A stretch of 64,000 nt of DNA from Mesorhizobium sp. M4B.F.Ca.ET.058.02.1.1 (GCF_003952505.1 NZ_CP034450.1:4030001-4094000); one strand, 5' to 3'. Shown: positions 1 through 8,630, counted from the first letter of the stretch. Numbers and translations are program-made. The notes: generated by a model not told the origin, from the sequence alone.

Positions 1-147
1 GCGGTCCTGGCTGTAGAGCTCGAGCCGCATGGCATTTGGATGGCCGTTCCTGATCTCGAAAGTGACGTCGCCGGCATGAGCGGCCGGCGCGGCCAGCGTG
101 GCGATGAAGAACGCCGCAGCGATGCGGCGGGCGGTGAAGAAAGTCAT
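1..147 (-). CDS. Small exported protein, C-terminus beyond the window edge
   Basis: The N-terminal 49 codons of a gene that runs off the left edge. The product starts MTFFTARRIAAAFFIATLAA and has a clear Sec signal peptide ending near AHA-GD, so it is probably periplasmic. The mature start (DVTFEIRNGHPNAMRLELYSQDR) lines up with the mature start of the next gene on the same strand (MSVFVRNQRSQGVALELFSRDR), so the two are tandem paralogues separated by a palindromic repeat. No function is recognised. The start is supported by the signal peptide beginning directly at this ATG. Confidence 0.7.
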   Translation of the reverse strand, partial: MTFFTARRIAAAFFIATLAAPAAHAGDVTFEIRNGHPNAMRLELYSQDR

Positions 148-276
148 GGCAGTCCCCCGAAAAGAATCGGCCCCCATGGCCGATGGCGGGATGATGGCAT
201 GGCGCGAGCCAATGCCAAGGGGCGGTGGCGAAATAACGGGCGGAATTTTGGGATTGGCGAAAGCGGCGGTGCCGGC

Positions 277-457
277 CGATCTCCCCCTTGAGGGGGAGAT
301 GGCCGCGAAGCGGTCAGAGGGGGTCCTCGCGCGTGAAGCGCCAGCGTCATCTCTTGTCGCGCACAGCGTCTCTTGTCGCGCACAGCGTCGGCGCTCGACG
401 CGCGGCGACCCCCTCTGTCGCCTTCGGCGACATCTCCCCCTCATGGGGGAGATCGGC
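277..457. repeat. Interspersed palindromic element, family A (copy 1)
   Basis: Both ends carry a short palindrome of the type ATCTCCCCCTTGAGGGGGAG, followed inwards by CAGAGGGGGTC on the left and its inverse GACCCCCTCTG on the right, giving a nested inverted repeat of about 180 bp. Inside it a 19-bp unit (TCTCTTGTCGCGCACAGCG) is duplicated in tandem at 350-387. It resembles rhizobial intergenic mosaic elements. It fills the gap between the two paralogous exported proteins. Confidence 0.75.
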
Positions 458-465
458 GCCCCCCG

Positions 466-813
466 TCACTCCGCCAGGTCGATCGTCTCGGTGGAATGCT
501 CGACGCAGATGAAGCAGCATGTATCGCAGGGCTGGTCGTTGTCGGGGCCGACGCCGGCGGAGACCTGGTCGTCGCCATTGACCCAGGCGCCCCAGCAGAT
601 GTTCTCGCCCGGATTGCAGGAGATAGGCACGGATTTGCGTGCGCCCGGACGGATGAGGAAGACCTTGTCGCCGCCCGGCCAGACCGTGTCGCGGTCGCGG
701 CTGAACAGTTCCAGCGCGACGCCCTGCGACCGCTGGTTCCTGACGAACACCGACATGTCGTCGGCCTGGGCCGGCGTGGCGAGGAGAAGGGCGGCGAGCA
801 GAGCGCGAATCAT
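466..813 (-). CDS. Cys-rich small exported protein
   Basis: A 115-residue product with a Sec signal peptide (MIRALLAALLLATPAQA-DD). The mature domain of about 97 residues looks like a small beta-rich domain (SVFVRNQRSQGVALELFSRD) and ends in a dense cysteine segment, CDTCCFICVEH, with further cysteines in SCNPGENICWG: six in all. These could bind a metal or form disulfides in the periplasm; this is inference. It is a paralogue of the truncated gene at the left edge. I do not recognise the family. The start is the ATG directly before the signal peptide; longer upstream frames run through repeat DNA. Confidence 0.75.
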   Translation of the reverse strand: MIRALLAALLLATPAQADDMSVFVRNQRSQGVALELFSRDRDTVWPGGDKVFLIRPGARKSVPISCNPGENICWGAWVNGDDQVSAGVGPDNDQPCDTCCFICVEHSTETIDLAE

Positions 814-858
814 GGTGGGTCCCGGGGGAGTAGAGCACGGGTGGGGGAGCCGCGCGAC

Positions 859-1136
859 CTCCCCTTCTCCCCTTGTGGGGTGAGAAGTGGTCCGCGTTAG
901 CGGACGAAAAAGCCAATTGCTTGGCTTTTCGAGCTTCGAACGCCCTGAGCCTGCGAAGGGCCGGGCGGTGGCCGAGCGAAGCTCGGACGGATGAGGGGTG
1001 TTCCAGCTTGGCGTAAACCTCCGCCGGCGGCGAAAGGCGCGACACGGTCGCCAGCGCCTCACTCCGCTGGAACACCCCTCATCCGTCTCTGCGCTGCGCG
1101 CCGATCCACCTTCCCCCACAAGGGGGGAAGGGGGAG
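859..1136. repeat. Interspersed palindromic element, family C (copy 1)
   Basis: Fills the gap between two genes. Outer arms are CCTTCTCCCCTTGTGGGGTG on the left and a CCCCCACAAGGGGGG palindrome on the right. Inner arms GGATGAGGGGTGTTCCAGC and GGAACACCCCTCATCC form a second inverted repeat. The same architecture recurs at 6388-6536. No gene is seen in it. Confidence 0.75.
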
Positions 1137-1138
1137 CT

Positions 1139-1648
1139 CTACCTATCCACCACCACATGCGGCGCGAATTTGCGGATCGCATCGATCATGTCGTCGCCGC
1201 GCACGTCGAGCGAGGAGACCTCCATGTGCACGATGGTCTTGCCGAACGGTAGGATCCGGTTCACCACATTGGCCGGCGCGTATTTGATGGCGTCGGGCGG
1301 CTCCTCGGTGAGCTCGAAATTGAGCATGGCCGAACCCTTGCCCGAGGTGAGGCGCACGCTCCGCACCTTCGTCCACGGCACCAGCACGTCGCCGGCGCGG
1401 CGGTCTCGAAAACCATGGGAGTCCAGCACGACCTGCACCGAGGTGTCGAAGGCGCCGCGCGCGAGGAAGAAGCCGAGCGCCAGGCAGCCCGCGCTGAGCA
1501 GCGCGATGACAAGCACATGCCCGCTTTTCGCCCCGGCCGCGATGCCCTGCACCACGCCGAAAGCGAAGATCGCGCCGATCAGCAGCGGCCCGATCGCCGG
1601 CAGGATTTTTCCCGTTGCGCTGTTGTGGAGTTCGAGCGGCGCGGTCAT
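1139..1648 (-). CDS. Membrane-anchored PH-like domain protein
   Basis: A 169-residue protein starting MTAPLELHNSATGKI. Two hydrophobic segments (about residues 17-37 and 44-64) form an N-terminal hairpin, followed by a soluble domain of about 100 residues (VLDSHGFRDRRAGDVLVPW and onward) with the beta-rich look of a bacterial PH-like domain facing the cytoplasm. It lies 11 bp downstream of another small membrane protein on the same strand, so they are probably co-transcribed. The ATG at 1648 is preferred because longer versions overlap the upstream gene. Function unknown. Confidence 0.75.
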   Translation of the reverse strand: MTAPLELHNSATGKILPAIGPLLIGAIFAFGVVQGIAAGAKSGHVLVIALLSAGCLALGFFLARGAFDTSVQVVLDSHGFRDRRAGDVLVPWTKVRSVRLTSGKGSAMLNFELTEEPPDAIKYAPANVVNRILPFGKTIVHMEVSSLDVRGDDMIDAIRKFAPHVVVDR

Positions 1649-1659
1649 TTTTCCGCCCC

Positions 1660-2166
1660 TCACCGCTCGGGTTTCAGCAGCGTCCAGATCCAGCCGATGA
1701 AGGTGAGGACCAGGAACGGATAGCCGATCGCCGGCAGCGGCGCCGAAGTCGGCAGCAGCGGCGCGCCCCACAGGATCATCAGCGCCGAGACGGTGAACAG
1801 CAAGGCGGCGACGAGCCCGGCGAGCCGTGTCCAGAGCGCGAAAGTCGCCGGAGCGCTGACCATGACCAGCCCCGCCGCCCACAGCGCGATGCCGCCGACA
1901 TAGGAAGGCACGCTGGCCTGCAGCCCCGCCGCGTTGCCGGCCAGAAGCAGGCTTTCGCCGGCGAGGAAGGTCAGGAAGCCGGCCGCGACGAGATCATTGC
2001 CGAGCCGCTGGTATTTCATCGTCAGCAGCGCCGCCGCAACGACGACACCCACGCCGTCGATGGTCCACAACGTCTCGCGCAGCGCGTCGCTGGCAACGAA
2101 AGTGCCCGCCATGCCCAGCGCGCCGCCGATGGCGAGGCCGATTGCGGCGATGGTGTCCGAGCGCAT
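1660..2166 (-). CDS. Small multi-pass membrane protein
   Basis: A 168-residue, very hydrophobic product beginning MRSDTIAAIGLAIGGALG, with about five predicted transmembrane segments and a basic C-terminus (LLKPER). A GGGGAG Shine-Dalgarno lies 7-12 nt before the ATG. It is first in a two-gene unit with the PH-like protein. I do not recognise the family. Its 5' side marks the left border of the AT-rich islet: base composition changes within about 100 bp upstream of the start. Confidence 0.75.
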   Translation of the reverse strand: MRSDTIAAIGLAIGGALGMAGTFVASDALRETLWTIDGVGVVVAAALLTMKYQRLGNDLVAAGFLTFLAGESLLLAGNAAGLQASVPSYVGGIALWAAGLVMVSAPATFALWTRLAGLVAALLFTVSALMILWGAPLLPTSAPLPAIGYPFLVLTFIGWIWTLLKPER

Positions 2167-2257
2167 GTGATGTCTCCCCAAAGCCGGGGAGAGGATACGC
2201 CGATGTGGGGGGATGGTGAAGGGACTACATCCGTCGCGCGACGCGAGAGCAATGCTC

Positions 2258-4063
2258 CTATATGACTCCGCCCGCCGAATAGCTTTTTTCAGACATAATG
2301 TACGAATGCGTCTTGGTGAGCTTAGCTTTATCTCCCTCTGCGATTTCCGCACTTCGGAGTACCGACTGCAAAACCAACATCTTCTCGTGTGTGCATTTTA
2401 GCGGCACGCTATCGTTTTTTGCGCCAATAACTGACTTGATGCGTTTGTATTTGACCGCTTCTCCTTCCAGCTCTTTATGAAATTCAAGCAGTTCCACCCC
2501 ACTAGGCAGCAACCGCTCGCCAAGATAGATATAATACTTTGGAAATTCCTCCTTGTTTTCCCTGAGTCGCGGCCACATTCCGGCAACCAATCGAGATAGA
2601 GACTCGTCATTCGTCCAAACAAATTCTGTTTCCTCAAGGAACTTAAAAATGGTTTTGGCTAATCCGAACCGAGAAAGAATCCAGATCGCAGCGTAGACCG
2701 AGCAGAAATCGTCCTTTGGAAAATAGGTTAGGATCGCCTTCAGTGAACCTGCCTCTGTTCCATCATATTCGATCTTGGCTTCTACGAGGCGTTTTGCAAG
2801 AATCAATCGGAAGTAGTCGTCGCAAACCAATCCTCGCTCAAACACGGCCTTAATCCTATCGAAATCGACCTTACGAACACCGCATATCCCTACGTTTCGT
2901 AGTGCCGAGTCGCGTAAATTAGGATGGAGTGACATAAAATATTCGAACAGGATATCCGGAATTCTTGCCGAAAACCTATTGTATATACCTATCAGTCTTT
3001 TTACTATCTTCTCACCATTTCCCACCTTGAAGTAGCCGCGTTTATATAGTTCCTCGAAAACCTGCGATACCTTTTTAATTTTCGCTTCTATAGACTCGCC
3101 CGCCGAGGTCATTGCAAGCAGCCGTGCCTCCAATTGCTCTAAGAAGCGATTGTCCCGCACTCTGAAATGTGAATAGGCCTCTTTGGCAGTCAATATCCGG
3201 GTCTTACCGGCATTCAATCTCAGACTGCGTGATTGCAATACCAGATCAGTATCTCGAAGTAACTTCTTCGCGTCTTCGATGGTGTCCACGCCTGCATCGA
3301 TATCATCCATGAACCGCGCATAATTCTTTTGAGAACGCTGCTCCATAAAGCGATCCAACTCAAATAGGTAGCAGTGAGCAAGCAGCCTTGGTGCGTCGAG
3401 ATCGATTTGTGGCAAACCTATTTGACGTGGAGGCATGAAATCTGGTCGCCAAGCGAGCGCGGATATTATATGAAGATAGAAATCAAAGAGCGACTCTTGG
3501 ACCGTCACGAAAGACGTAATCACGTTCCGCAACTGTACAAGATCGATGAAATCGTAGTAATTCGATATATCAGTGACGACTACAAACTTGTTTTCATCAC
3601 GAAAGTCTAATATTTTTTCTTGAAATTTCTTCCATGATTTGAATGTTCCGTACTCTTGTTCGTCGGTCGGCTTGAAGCTGTGATCTTGCGGCTCAAAAAA
3701 CGCGTTTTTGGACGGGGACTGTTTCTTGATGTCGCTGTAGAGCCTGTCCGAAAGGCATTGCAGTATGATGGCTGCCTCGACCGAGGTCTGAACCATCAGT
3801 CGGCACAATCCGAGAGTTTTTTCGACATGGTAGCGCCGGGGCTGGCTTACACCGAAATTCCCCCTACGGATGGCCGATCGTATTCGCGCAATCACAGCAT
3901 CGATGCTTGACTGAAGATCGAGATACTCCACAGGGTCCGGGAATACTTGTCTTTTTAGATCGTATCTTGTTTTCTTCCGCCACTTCTCTTCCAGTCGCTT
4001 GGCGGTGAGATACCTTAGGATATCTTGAGCTCTCAGGCTGTATTTTGGAGAGTGTTGGGTCAC
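2258..4063 (-). CDS. Stand-alone reverse transcriptase-like protein (Abi/UG-DRT type suspected)
   Basis: A 601-residue protein with the palm motifs of a reverse transcriptase. Motif A is VVVTDISNYYDFID (Asp165). A motif 4-like stretch, LPQIDLDAPRLLAHCYLFEL, lies near 217-236. The catalytic box is YARFMDDID (Asp253, Asp254), FMDD in place of the usual YADD. LRLNAGKTRILT at 281-292 matches the (L)N-x-x-KT motif. The N-terminal RYHVEKTLGLCRLMVQTS resembles RT1/2. Residues from about 310 to the end are almost entirely alpha-helical and contain no nuclease or maturase motif I recognise; this RT plus helical-repeat layout is known from AbiA/AbiK and several UG/DRT antiphage RTs. The start is GTG with a stop just upstream in frame and only a weak ribosome site. 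The gene is much richer in A+T than its neighbours, which suggests horizontal acquisition. A role in phage defence is inference. Confidence 0.8.
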   Translation of the reverse strand: MTQHSPKYSLRAQDILRYLTAKRLEEKWRKKTRYDLKRQVFPDPVEYLDLQSSIDAVIARIRSAIRRGNFGVSQPRRYHVEKTLGLCRLMVQTSVEAAIILQCLSDRLYSDIKKQSPSKNAFFEPQDHSFKPTDEQEYGTFKSWKKFQEKILDFRDENKFVVVTDISNYYDFIDLVQLRNVITSFVTVQESLFDFYLHIISALAWRPDFMPPRQIGLPQIDLDAPRLLAHCYLFELDRFMEQRSQKNYARFMDDIDAGVDTIEDAKKLLRDTDLVLQSRSLRLNAGKTRILTAKEAYSHFRVRDNRFLEQLEARLLAMTSAGESIEAKIKKVSQVFEELYKRGYFKVGNGEKIVKRLIGIYNRFSARIPDILFEYFMSLHPNLRDSALRNVGICGVRKVDFDRIKAVFERGLVCDDYFRLILAKRLVEAKIEYDGTEAGSLKAILTYFPKDDFCSVYAAIWILSRFGLAKTIFKFLEETEFVWTNDESLSRLVAGMWPRLRENKEEFPKYYIYLGERLLPSGVELLEFHKELEGEAVKYKRIKSVIGAKNDSVPLKCTHEKMLVLQSVLRSAEIAEGDKAKLTKTHSYIMSEKSYSAGGVI

Positions 4064-4224
4064 TCAAATTACCCAAGAGAGAAGTCGGCGTATCTAGATT
4101 CTACTCTTTAGCCAAAAGCGCAGCCGACGTCTATCTTGTCTCCATTGGCAGAACGCGGCCGCCAACTGATTTCGAAATCCCTCATAAGCGCTGGGACGAA
4201 CGCCCTTGGGTGAAGTCGGTTGTC
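4064..4224 (-). other. Intergenic leader between small ORF and RT gene
   Basis: A 161-nt AT-rich stretch upstream of the reverse transcriptase on its coding strand, with no convincing protein frame. Some defence RTs use a non-coding RNA encoded next to the gene as template or cofactor, so this stretch is the first place to look for one. I see no strong hairpin or promoter by eye, so this marks a location, not an identified RNA. Confidence 0.3.
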
Positions 4225-4470
4225 TCAGCTAACACGCTTCCCGTCGATGAAGATATTGCGCCTAACAAGTGACGGCCGAGTCCTCGTTTCGATGCGAATT
4301 GAGAAGCCCTTTAGGATCAGGCGAATTGCTTCTTCCTCGGTTCGGACGAGGACCTCGTTCTTTTTGAGGTGTTTGATGTTCCGGGCTTCAGGATCCCCGA
4401 GAACGAATAGCCCGTCTTTCTGTGCTGGCGGCCATTTCCGGCCATCGGAAGTCAACCGATAGATTCTCAT
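4225..4470 (-). CDS. Small hypothetical protein upstream of the RT gene
   Basis: An 81-residue basic product starting MRIYRLTSDGRKWPPAQKDG and ending FIDGKRVS, with no membrane segment or signal peptide. The ATG at 4470 is preferred because AGGGA lies about 7 nt upstream; an in-frame ATG at 4476 would sit on top of that site. Same strand as the RT gene, 161 bp upstream, with composition between that of the islet and the core genome. The alternation of charged and hydrophobic residues (LVRTEEEAIRLILKGFSIRI) looks like a real folded protein. I do not recognise the family; it may be an RT partner or an unrelated orphan. Confidence 0.5.
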   Translation of the reverse strand: MRIYRLTSDGRKWPPAQKDGLFVLGDPEARNIKHLKKNEVLVRTEEEAIRLILKGFSIRIETRTRPSLVRRNIFIDGKRVS

Positions 4471-4532
4471 CACCATCCCTGATGTTGTCCGAGGGTCTTT
4501 GTCGGCTGCTCGTTCGACGGTCTACACAGACC

Positions 4533-6338
4533 TCAATCCCCCATCTTCAGCGCCTGGATAAACGCCTCCTGCGGGATATCCACTTTGCCGAACTGCCGCA
4601 TCCGCTTCTTGCCCTCTTTCTGCTTGTCGAGCAGCTTGCGCTTGCGCGAGACGTCGCCGCCGTAGCATTTGGCGGTGACGTCCTTGCGCAGGGCCGAGAC
4701 GGTCTCGCGGGCGATGATGCGGCCGCCTATTGCCGCCTGGATCGGGATCTTGAACAGGTGCTGCGGGATCAGCTCCTTCAGCTTCTCGCACATCTGGCGG
4801 CCACGCTTTTCAGCCGCCGTGCGGTGCACCAGCATGGACAGCGCGTCGACCGGCTCGTCATTGACCAGGATCGACATCTTGACCAGGTCGCCCTCGCGAT
4901 AGTCGGTCAGGTGATAGTCGAAGGAGGCGTAGCCCTTGGAGATCGACTTCAGGCGATCGTAGAAGTCGAAGACGACCTCGTTGAGCGGCAGGTCGTAGGT
5001 GAGCATGGCGCGCTTGCCGACATAGGAGAGATCGGCCTGAATGCCGCGCCTGTCCTGGCAGAGTTTCAGGATGCCGCCGAGATAGTCGTCAGGCGTCAGG
5101 ATGGTGGCGCGGATCCACGGTTCCTCGATCGAGGCGATCTTGACCACGTCGGGCATGTCGGCCGGGTTGTGCAGCTCCTTCACCGTGCCGTCGTTGAGGT
5201 TCATGCGGTAGACGACGGACGGCGCGGTGGCGATGAGGTCGAGGTTGAACTCGCGTTCCAGCCGCTCCTGGATGATCTCCAGATGCAAGAGGCCGAGGAA
5301 GCCGCAACGGAAGCCGAAGCCAAGTGCTGCCGAAGTTTCCATTTCATAGGAGAAGGAGGCGTCGTTGAGGCGCAGCTTGCCGACGGCGGCGCGCAGATCC
5401 TCGAAATCGGCGGCGTCGACCGGGAACAGGCCGCAGAACACCACCGGCTGCGCCGGCTTGAAGCCCGGCAGCGCCTTTTGCGTCGGGCGGCGATCCTCGG
5501 TGATGGTGTCGCCGACGCGGGTGTCGGCCACTTCCTTGATCGAGCCGGTGAAGAAGCCGAACTCGCCGGGGCCAAGCTCGTCGACATTGATGCGGGCGGG
5601 CGTGAAGACGCCGGTGCGCTCGACCAAATATTTGGCGCCGGTGCCCATCATGCGGATGGTCTGGCCCTTCTTCAGCACGCCGTCGATGACGCGGACCAGC
5701 ACGATGACGCCGAGATAGGCGTCGTACCAGCTATCGACCAGCATCGCCTTCAGCGGGGCCGATAGATCGCCCTCGCGCGGCGGCGGCAGCTGGTGGACGA
5801 TCGCCTCCAGCACGTCGGGGATGCCCAAGCCGGTCTTGGCCGAGATCAGCACGGCGTTGGAGGCGTCGATGCCGATCACCTCCTCGACCTGCTCGCGGAT
5901 GCGCTCGGGCTCGGCCGCCGGCAGGTCGACCTTGTTCAGCACCACGACGATCTCGTGGTTGTTGTCGATGGCCTGGTAGACATTGGCCAGCGTCTGCGCC
6001 TCGACGCCTTGCGAGGCGTCGACGACCAGCAGCGAGCCCTCGCAGGCGGCCAGCGACCGCGACACCTCATAGGCGAAGTCGACATGGCCGGGCGTGTCGA
6101 TGAGGTTGAGGATATAGTCCTCGCCATTGTCGGCGCGGTATTTCAGCCGCACCGTCTGCGCCTTGATGGTGATGCCGCGCTCGCGCTCGATGTCCATCGA
6201 GTCCAGCACCTGCTCCTTCATGTCACGCGCCTCCAGCCCGCCGGTGAGTTGGATCAGCCGGTCGGCAAGCGTGGATTTGCCATGGTCGATATGGGCGACG
6301 ATGGAGAAATTGCGGATATGGTCGAGGGGCGTCGTCAT
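4533..6338 (-). CDS. lepA: Elongation factor 4 (LepA), ribosomal GTPase
   Basis: 601 residues, the normal length for LepA/EF4, a translational GTPase that acts on stalled or mis-translocated ribosomes. The GTPase motifs are all present: AHIDHGKST (G1), DTPGHVDF (G3) and NKVDLP (G4) within the first 140 residues, followed by EF-G-like domains and the LepA-specific C-terminal domain ([15 protein letters not shown] near the end). The ATG at 6338 gives the canonical start [20 protein letters not shown]; longer frames read into the upstream repeat. Transcribed alone, with a family C palindromic element upstream. Confidence 0.97.
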   Translation of the reverse strand: MTTPLDHIRNFSIVAHIDHGKSTLADRLIQLTGGLEARDMKEQVLDSMDIERERGITIKAQTVRLKYRADNGEDYILNLIDTPGHVDFAYEVSRSLAACEGSLLVVDASQGVEAQTLANVYQAIDNNHEIVVVLNKVDLPAAEPERIREQVEEVIGIDASNAVLISAKTGLGIPDVLEAIVHQLPPPREGDLSAPLKAMLVDSWYDAYLGVIVLVRVIDGVLKKGQTIRMMGTGAKYLVERTGVFTPARINVDELGPGEFGFFTGSIKEVADTRVGDTITEDRRPTQKALPGFKPAQPVVFCGLFPVDAADFEDLRAAVGKLRLNDASFSYEMETSAALGFGFRCGFLGLLHLEIIQERLEREFNLDLIATAPSVVYRMNLNDGTVKELHNPADMPDVVKIASIEEPWIRATILTPDDYLGGILKLCQDRRGIQADLSYVGKRAMLTYDLPLNEVVFDFYDRLKSISKGYASFDYHLTDYREGDLVKMSILVNDEPVDALSMLVHRTAAEKRGRQMCEKLKELIPQHLFKIPIQAAIGGRIIARETVSALRKDVTAKCYGGDVSRKRKLLDKQKEGKKRMRQFGKVDIPQEAFIQALKMGD

Positions 6339-6387
6339 GCGGCGCGCTTTAGCAGGGGCGGGGTTGAGGGGCAAGCGGTGGGCTCTT

Positions 6388-6536
6388 CTCCTTCTCCCCT
6401 TGTGGGAGAAGGTGGATCGGCGCGCAGCGCCGAGACGGATGAGGGTGTTCCAGCGGAGTGAGACGTCGGCGTTCCCTGGAACACCCCTCATCCGTCGCCT
6501 TCGGCGACACCTTCTCCCACAAGGGGAGAAGGGGAG
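6388..6536. repeat. Interspersed palindromic element, family C (copy 2)
   Basis: Outer palindromes TTCTCCCCTTGTGGGAGAAG on the left and CTTCTCCCACAAGGGGAGAA on the right are inverse copies. Inside them, GACGGATGAGGGTGTTCCAG pairs with GGAACACCCCTCATCCGTC. This about 150-bp nested inverted repeat lies between lepA and the pilus gene. The rest of the gap (6537-6646) is the leader of the downstream gene and holds no other feature I can support. Confidence 0.8.
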
Positions 6537-6646
6537 TCGCGCCAACCCGCCCCGCGCCTAGATAAGTCGCACCTTAAAGATTAATCCACCAGTTTGGAGC
6601 ATGATCCGCCGCTGCCTCGGCAGGCCTGGTTTGGGGGACCTCAACA

Positions 6647-7711
6647 ATGTTCGGATACACAAGAGATTTCGTGCGCTCGCGGCGCGGCTCGATGATGCCG
6701 GTGTTCATCATCATCCTGACGCCGCTGCTGCTCGCCGTCGGCTTCTCGGTCGACTACACCTCGGCGGTCGAGACGAAAAGCAACATGCAGAACGCGCTCG
6801 ACGCGGCGATCCTGTCGGTCACCACGCTGCCGAAAACCACCCCGCTGGCCGACCGCGAGACGTCGCTGAAGCAGGCCTTCGCCGCCAATGGCGGGCAAGG
6901 CACCGCCAAGCTCGACAGCTTTGTTGTGGCCGCAGACGGCACCGCCACCGCCACGGCTTCGGCGCACTACCCGATGCCGACCAATTTCATGCAGATCGCC
7001 AGGATCGAAACGGTCGAGGTCGGCGTCGCCTCGGCGGTGCGCAAGCGGCCGGCGCTGGTGCAGACCACGTTCAAGGTCACCAAAGTATCCGGCTACTGGA
7101 ACAAGACGATGACGCTCTACGGCACCAAGTTCGGCGACACCGTCGCCAAGCCGCTGATGACGATCACCTATGCCTATAACAACTACGGTGACCCGAAGGG
7201 CTACGGCACCTCGATCGTCAGCACGATCAACGGCAGCACCACGACCAAGGTGCAGCAGCAGGTCTGCACGACCTCGACGGTGAAGAACTTCAGCAGCCTG
7301 CCCAGCGGCGCGATCACGCAAACCAGCGGCAGCAAGAAGTATGTCACGACCTGCGCCGATACGTTCTATCCCAGCAACGGCGCCGGCGCGGTGATCGACG
7401 TCAGCCAGATGGACAACCTCTATCTGCAGATGGACGTGCCCTCGGGCAGCCCGAAGGTGCTGAAATCCAACGACCCGACCACCTCGAACCGGCTCTACAT
7501 CGGCACCAGCACCACGACCATGCCCGAGGTCGCGACCGGCCAGACGGTCGACATCTTCACCGCGGTGCCCTGCGGCCAGCCCGGCTACCAGGCCTGGGAG
7601 GATGGTGGCAACCCGGTGCCGGCCGACGTCAGCAATGCCGACTTCTTCTACACCGTCCAGGGCAAATGCGACTTCAACCAGCGGCCGTCCAACACGGTGC
7701 TGACGCAGTGA
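6647..7711 (+). CDS. TadE/TadG-like Flp pilus assembly protein
   Basis: 354 residues. The N-terminus (RRGSMMPVFIIILTPLLLAV, then DYTSAVETKSNMQNALDAAI) is the TadE/TadG pilin-like module: a basic patch, one membrane helix, and an amphipathic segment rich in N and A. The rest is a Thr/Ser/Gly-rich extracytoplasmic domain with six cysteines. Such proteins are minor pseudopilins or surface components of Tad (tight adherence) systems. No other tad genes lie nearby, so it is an orphan and its partners would be elsewhere. A GGGGGA site precedes the ATG. A perfect 12-bp stem hairpin follows the stop codon. Confidence 0.8.
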   Translation: MFGYTRDFVRSRRGSMMPVFIIILTPLLLAVGFSVDYTSAVETKSNMQNALDAAILSVTTLPKTTPLADRETSLKQAFAANGGQGTAKLDSFVVAADGTATATASAHYPMPTNFMQIARIETVEVGVASAVRKRPALVQTTFKVTKVSGYWNKTMTLYGTKFGDTVAKPLMTITYAYNNYGDPKGYGTSIVSTINGSTTTKVQQQVCTTSTVKNFSSLPSGAITQTSGSKKYVTTCADTFYPSNGAGAVIDVSQMDNLYLQMDVPSGSPKVLKSNDPTTSNRLYIGTSTTTMPEVATGQTVDIFTAVPCGQPGYQAWEDGGNPVPADVSNADFFYTVQGKCDFNQRPSNTVLTQ

Positions 7712-7718
7712 TGAGCAC

Positions 7719-7746
7719 TTCCCTTCTCCCCTGTGGGAGAAGGGAA
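7719..7746. terminator. Perfect 12-bp hairpin after the pilus gene
   Basis: TTCCCTTCTCCC, loop CTGT, then GGGAGAAGGGAA: a perfect 12-bp stem beginning 7 nt after the stop codon. It has no clear T-run, so it may be a weak terminator or a minimal solo copy of the palindromic repeats found elsewhere in the window, whose core has the same CTTCTCCC/GGGAGAAG sequence. Confidence 0.5.
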
Positions 7747-7839
7747 AGAGCAGCGCAATCACAAACCGGTGATGCCTGTAACGAAGCCCGATGCGGTGGC
7801 GAAATGGGAGCAAGACCCCGCCGCAACGGAGACTTCCCC

Positions 7840-8547
7840 ATGACCAGACCCAAGACGTCGCTCGGCAGCGCGCTCCTCGCCAGCGCGGCCTTCATCGCGC
7901 TGGCCACGACCGCCGGCACGGCCGCCGCCCAGCCGCTGACCGTGGTCGAGCTGTTCACCAGCCAGGGCTGCTCGTCCTGCCCGCCGGCCAATGCCAACCT
8001 GATCAAGGTCAAGGACCGGCCGGGCGTGCTGGCGCTGTCGTTCAACGTCACCTACTGGGACTATCTCGGCTGGAAGGACATTTTCGGCCGGCAGGAATTC
8101 ACGCAGCGCCAGGTGAATTATGAGCCGTCGCTCGGCCATGACGGTCCGTTCACGCCGCAGGTGGTGGTGAATGGCAGCGCCGACGCGGTCGGCGCCGCGC
8201 CCGGCGAGATCGAACGGCTGATCTCGACCGGCCCGCAACCCAAGGGTCCGGCGCTCTCGCTCGGCGACGGCAAGGTGAGCATCGGCGCCGGCACGGCGCC
8301 CGGCGGGACGGCCGATGTCTGGCTGGTGCGCTACGCACGCGGCGTCGTCGAGGTGCCGGTGGCGCGCGGCGAGAACACCGGCCGCACCCTGCCGCATGCC
8401 AATGTCGTGCATTCGCTGCAGCGGCTCGGCCGCTGGAACGGCCAGGCGACGACGTTGCCGCTGCCGGCCGATGGTGGCGGGCTCAGCACCGCGGTGCTGG
8501 TGCAGACACCCGGCGGCGGGCCGATCCTGGCCGCCGCGGCGAACTGA
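7840..8547 (+). CDS. DUF1223 family exported thioredoxin-fold protein
   Basis: 235 residues with a Sec signal peptide (SALLASAAFIALATTAGTAA, cleavage near AAAQ). The mature protein opens with VVELFTSQGCSSCPPANANL, a CSSC motif in a thioredoxin-like context typical of DUF1223 proteins, which are predicted periplasmic redox proteins of unknown substrate. FTPQVVVNG further on is also characteristic of the family. The start lies 11-14 nt downstream of a GGAG site; upstream in-frame codons run through the hairpin. It precedes the Met-rich protein and MsrA genes on the same strand, making a cluster of envelope redox or repair functions. Confidence 0.85.
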   Translation: MTRPKTSLGSALLASAAFIALATTAGTAAAQPLTVVELFTSQGCSSCPPANANLIKVKDRPGVLALSFNVTYWDYLGWKDIFGRQEFTQRQVNYEPSLGHDGPFTPQVVVNGSADAVGAAPGEIERLISTGPQPKGPALSLGDGKVSIGAGTAPGGTADVWLVRYARGVVEVPVARGENTGRTLPHANVVHSLQRLGRWNGQATTLPLPADGGGLSTAVLVQTPGGGPILAAAAN

Positions 8548-8630
8548 GCATCCCTTCTTCGCGCGATGCCGCATGGGGCGGCAGCGCACCATCCGGCCCG
8601 CATCGCGCGCCACAACCCAAGGAGAATACC

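Noticed and set aside
2258..4063. Retron or group II intron as source of the RT
   Set aside because: No msr/msd-like inverted repeats near the gene, no intron domain V-like structure, and no maturase or endonuclease motif.
4045..4272. 75-codon plus-strand frame between the RT gene and the small gene
   Set aside because: TTG start without ribosome site, overlapping both minus-strand genes; AT-rich DNA leaves few alternatives but nothing supports it.
4422..5765. Long plus-strand open frame opposite lepA (447 codons)
   Set aside because: Complement of a certain gene in high-GC DNA; low-complexity Leu/Ala/Asp/Gln product and no ribosome site.
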